Shown piece after piece: positions 61,038 through 64,000 of a stretch of 64,000 bases of DNA (position 1 is the first letter of the stretch; every line of letters begins with the position of its first letter). The notes beneath the pieces were generated by a model, which saw only the letters and a list, made by a program, of their open reading frames with translations, ran no database searches and had not been told where the DNA came from. The position numbers and the translations under genes were made by a program. This DNA comes from Arsenicibacter rosenii (lineage in GTDB: Bacteria > Bacteroidota > Bacteroidia > Cytophagales > Spirosomataceae), in the NCBI RefSeq assembly GCF_001870735.1, contig NZ_MORL01000011.1:94360-158359 (forward strand). Direction: 5' to 3'.

Positions 61038-64000
61038 CAGACTGTGTATTTTGAGTATGCCAGCACGAGACTGGAGTTGTTGTAGCTGTCCCCGATACCC
61101 AGCGGGTTGTAGCCAAGGCCCGGCCAGTTCGGATTCGGATTCTTGCCGTTCTGGGAATAGTTGGGCTCCGGACCGGTGTAGATCCCGTCATCGGCCCCGC
61201 GACCGTGGTCGTTCTGATTAATGACGTTGATGCCGCCCGATGCCCCGAAAAAGCCGATGGTCGCCCCGTAGCCCTGCCAGATTTCGATATGGATGATGCC
61301 GTTGTCGAGCGACATTTTGCCCGGACCTATGGGTTTACCATGGTAATTGGTACGGGGCTCCGATTCGGGCCAGCTTGACAGCAGCGCCGGTACTGTATAG
61401 TCGAATCCGGCCGGCGGCTGGGTACTGCCCGCCGTGTAGGTCTGGATCTCCTGTATGTAGCCGCAGTTATTCATCCGGATCATGTCCACGCTCTGGAGCT
61501 GTCCGCCGGACCATGTAGCATTCCGGGCAATCCAGCCGGCGTCGTCGTAGGGATAGTCTGCCCAGCCAGTTGTCAGGTTGGCGTTATTACTGCCCCATAC
61601 CCGGCTGCCGACAACCCAGTTGCCGCCGGTTACCCGGTTGAGATCAAAACCGTAGTAACCGCTGTTTTCGGTCTGCATCGACGAAATCAGTTCTGCACTC
61701 GAAACGAACGCACGGGGCAGTCCGTAATTATCCGCCTGCGTATAGGCCCGCTCCCAGATGATCTGAGACGTTCCGACATTATCCGCACCGGTATAGGTGC
61801 GGAAATCCGTACAGGGCGACATGGCCACTGTGAGGGTAATCGTCATCACCGCCGCCTGACCGGCGCTGTCAGTGGCGGTCACCACCACCGCATAGTCACC
61901 GATGGCTACTTCCGTCAAACCTGAAATCTGGCGGGTTGTACTGTTAAATGTTAAGCCCGCCGGCAGTGATCCGCAGGAGTAGCTGACCGCCCCCCCCTCG
62001 GGATCGATGGCCGCCGGCAGCTGCGTAACCGACTGGCGTTTGCGGGCTACCCGGTAGGGGCCGCCTGCCTGCCAGACCGGCGGGTTGTTGGCCGGCGGCA
62101 CGTAGGGTGAGTTGTTGGTAATATCCCCGCTGCTGTTGGAGCCGGCAATCAGTTGCACGTCGGCCTGCCGGGCAACCGTGGTATCCGATACCTTCCGCAC
62201 CCGCTGGCGCCACCAGCCGGCATTCACGTCCGCCCCGCCGGCAAAGGCCGGCACAAACTGATAGCGCCGGTTGTAGGTAATGCCGCTGTAGGTCCACGAT
62301 CCCGCGCTCATGGCACGGTACGTTTGGGCCGGTCCGCCACTTTGTCCCGAAAGCGGCGTCAGCAGAATCTCATACGCGACGGCATTGTCCGTATCAGAAA
62401 CGGCGGCATAGCCCCAGTACCCCTTTGAATTGGTGTCCCACTCGTAATAGAGCTTATCGACCGTGCTGCCCACCTGCAGCACGGTCAGCTGAAAAGACAC
62501 GCTTTTGGTCCAGCCCACGATGTCGGTCGATGTAACGGTAACGGTGTACACGCCCGCCGCCGACGGCGTGCCGCTGATCAGGCCGGTAGATGCCCCGATA
62601 CTGATACCGGGCGGCGCTCCCGACACCGAAAACGACAGCGGCTTGCCGGTCGGATCGGTAAAGTGCTGACCGGCGTTGTAGCTGAAGTTCTGGCCGGTAC
62701 TGCCCGACTGCGCTGAAATACTGCTCGTCGTTACCGACAGGGCCTGCTTGAGCTGGGAGAGCGAAACAGTCACCAGCTCGGTGGTCGCATTTTCCCGGGC
62801 GACCATGGTATAGGCGGAGTTACTCAGCACCGTACTATTGATCGCCGGCATCGCCGTACCAAACAGGCGCGGGGCGGCCAGACCACCCTTGACGGTAAAT
62901 CCACCCACATCAAAGCGCCAGTCCGGCACGTACGTGGAAGGCGCCTGACTGTCAAACATCAGTGTGCCGCCTACAGCGGTATACTGATTTCCCGTTGTCG
63001 TTTCCGGAGTTCCCTGAGAAGAAAACACCATCAGCGCCCCCGACACAAACTGCGCGGACGCATAGGCATAGACTGTAAAGCTGCCGTCACCGTTTTTGTA
63101 TACCCTGATGCCGGCCGATCCGTTGTTGCCTGAGTAGTTGTAGTTATAGCCCAGCTCTCCGGCTACTGAGGAGCGGGTGGAGAAACGGGCCGTGATCAGA
63201 CATTTCTCATTGTTGAGAAAGCCACCCAGACAACCAGACACAACGGTCTCATCGTACGTTCCGGAGCTGGTGGCCGGCAGGGTGGCCAGCTTGATAAACC
63301 GGGGACCGTTACTGATCCCGAAACGCAGTACCCAGTCCGGCCCGGCCGGTCCCTGCGGTCCCTGAATGCCCTGGGTTCCCTGTGAACCCGTATCCCCTTT
63401 AGGGCCCTGCGGACCCACCAGCGAAATGCCGGACGGCCAGACGCCGCCGGACTTAGGCCCGTAGAAAATATTGGTGTTGATGTTAATCCAGAAATCACCG
63501 TTGTTACCCAGCCCGTTGTCCGGAGCAACGGTGGCCGAAATAATGGTCTTGCCGTCCGTACCCCGCATACCGGCCGGTACCAGAGCACCCGGAATCACGG
63601 TTGCTCCTGCCCCGCTGCCGGTATAACCCAGATTTTTCAGCGTCAGCGTCCCTGATCCGGTCGTGACAACCTCATAGTAGCCCCCGAAAGTCTGGTAGAC
63701 AATCTGACCCACGGTCGCCCAGCCGGCATTACCGACCGATACGGCTACGCTGTTACCCACATTGGGCTGGGTATAATTCGCGGTTGTGCCGGTGTAGGCA
63801 TTGTTGCCGGCGGTACCGGTATTGCCGGTATTGCCCTGTGCCCCCTTAATATTGCCCGACACCGCCCAGGATCCGGACGTTTTTTCATACACATCACCGG
63901 TGGTGGTGTTCAGGTACAGGTCGATGGTTGTGCCGGTACCGGCCGAAGGTGCTCCGGCACCGGCGTAGAACCGGGAACCCGCTGCGCCGGCCGTACCGGT
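61037..64000 (-). CDS. Collagen-like phage tail-fibre protein (5' end outside window)
   Basis: The frame is open to the right edge, so the gene is partial; at least 987 codons lie in the window. N-terminal Gly-X-Y runs (NIKGAQGNTGNTGTAG; GPQGPKGDTGSQGTQGIQG) are collagen-like. A putative Ig (He_PIG) domain follows (PTGKPLSFSVSGAPPGISIG, ISGTPSAAGVYTVTVTSTD), then a second He_PIG-like repeat (AVSYSCGSLPAGLTFNSTTRQISG) and beta-rich distal domains. It likely forms a long fibre for host recognition. An alternative GTG start at 63,890-63,892 is not needed. Confidence 0.85.
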   Translation of the reverse strand, partial: TGTAGAAGSRFYAGAGAPSAGTGTTIDLYLNTTTGDVYEKTSGSWAVSGNIKGAQGNTGNTGTAGNNAYTGTTANYTQPNVGNSVAVSVGNAGWATVGQIVYQTFGGYYEVVTTGSGTLTLKNLGYTGSGAGATVIPGALVPAGMRGTDGKTIISATVAPDNGLGNNGDFWININTNIFYGPKSGGVWPSGISLVGPQGPKGDTGSQGTQGIQGPQGPAGPDWVLRFGISNGPRFIKLATLPATSSGTYDETVVSGCLGGFLNNEKCLITARFSTRSSVAGELGYNYNYSGNNGSAGIRVYKNGDGSFTVYAYASAQFVSGALMVFSSQGTPETTTGNQYTAVGGTLMFDSQAPSTYVPDWRFDVGGFTVKGGLAAPRLFGTAMPAINSTVLSNSAYTMVARENATTELVTVSLSQLKQALSVTTSSISAQSGSTGQNFSYNAGQHFTDPTGKPLSFSVSGAPPGISIGASTGLISGTPSAAGVYTVTVTSTDIVGWTKSVSFQLTVLQVGSTVDKLYYEWDTNSKGYWGYAAVSDTDNAVAYEILLTPLSGQSGGPAQTYRAMSAGSWTYSGITYNRRYQFVPAFAGGADVNAGWWRQRVRKVSDTTVARQADVQLIAGSNSSGDITNNSPYVPPANNPPVWQAGGPYRVARKRQSVTQLPAAIDPEGGAVSYSCGSLPAGLTFNSTTRQISGLTEVAIGDYAVVVTATDSAGQAAVMTITLTVAMSPCTDFRTYTGADNVGTSQIIWERAYTQADNYGLPRAFVSSAELISSMQTENSGYYGFDLNRVTGGNWVVGSRVWGSNNANLTTGWADYPYDDAGWIARNATWSGGQLQSVDMIRMNNCGYIQEIQTYTAGSTQPPAGFDYTVPALLSSWPESEPRTNYHGKPIGPGKMSLDNGIIHIEIWQGYGATIGFFGASGGINVINQNDHGRGADDGIYTGPEPNYSQNGKNPNPNWPGLGYNPLGIGDSYNNSSLVLAYSKYTV

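Larger units (their letters stand above)
34489..64000. mobile_element. Prophage integrated at tRNA-Lys (left part; right end outside window)
   Basis: The left boundary is inferred from the tRNA followed by an integrase-like gene. Cargo includes umuDC, CBASS, a regulator/PIN pair, a resolvase and an AbiC-like protein. The late tail and lysis genes occupy 46,824-64,000 on the minus strand. No terminase, portal, capsid or replication gene is in the window, so completeness cannot be judged. The cargo blocks at 36,553-36,987, 39,142-44,238 and 45,614-46,786 are visibly AT-richer than the phage core. Confidence 0.85.

Noticed and set aside
34561..64000. A second tRNA-Lys 3' end marking attR inside the window
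   Set aside because: I found no copy of the T-arm and acceptor sequence downstream. The prophage genes also continue to the right edge.

Overview
The window reads as a chromosome segment of a Bacteroidetes bacterium, probably Cytophagales (Spirosoma or Dyadobacter-like). The evidence is gene content: a SusC-like TonB receptor paired with a DUF4249 lipoprotein, a BT_3928-type DoxX protein, DUF1599 next to folP, and a type-3 ProRS. Several genes also carry TAnnTTTG -7 promoter boxes close to the start codon, with little Shine-Dalgarno signal. This placement is inferred from protein and promoter style, not from a database search.

Bases 1-34,440 are ordinary moderately GC-rich chromosome. In order they hold: the end of a peroxiredoxin; a GH25 lysozyme; a LuxR-type regulator; pgi; two paralogous 280-aa beta-barrel proteins; a precorrin-2 dehydrogenase; OsmC; thyA; a methyltransferase; a lipoprotein; a frameshifted ACP-like membrane gene; a cluster of short palindromic repeats; a PolX-family protein whose polymerase site looks dead but whose PHP site is intact; a TonB receptor/DUF4249 pair; a GT9 glycosyltransferase; a TetR-controlled exporter operon (ABC membrane domain without an ATPase domain, HlyD, TolC); FKBP; proS; outer-membrane proteins; aroK; BT_3928-type DoxX; DUF1599 and folP. 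Several intergenic gaps hold dispersed inverted-repeat elements.

From tRNA-Lys(TTT) at 34,489 to the right edge lies a prophage whose far end is outside the window. It starts with a tyrosine-recombinase-like integrase just downstream of the tRNA, then a lipoprotein bracketed by 37-nt direct repeats, and umuDC. A markedly AT-rich defence block (39,142-44,238) follows. On the minus strand it encodes a two-TM/NUDIX effector, a CD-NTase, a stand-alone E2-like protein and a metzincin-type zinc protease. On the plus strand, divergent, are a fused XRE-ImmA/IrrE regulator and a PIN-like protein. I read this as a short type II CBASS with a metzincin where a JAB-type Cap3 protease might be expected, and with a one-chain analogue of the CapH/CapP repressor-protease switch. 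The shared 202-bp promoter region has three copies of GGTTGACAAA that could be the regulator's operators.

Beyond this are a serine resolvase, two small genes, a structured non-coding stretch and an AbiC-like abortive-infection protein. From 46,824 to 64,000 the phage late genes all run on the minus strand: tail fibre and spike proteins first, then a lysis module (CHAP endolysin, holin candidates, overlapping spanin-like pair), tail or baseplate proteins, and the tape measure last. Start/stop overlaps of 1-4 nt suggest one long late operon. No head, portal or terminase genes are in the window.
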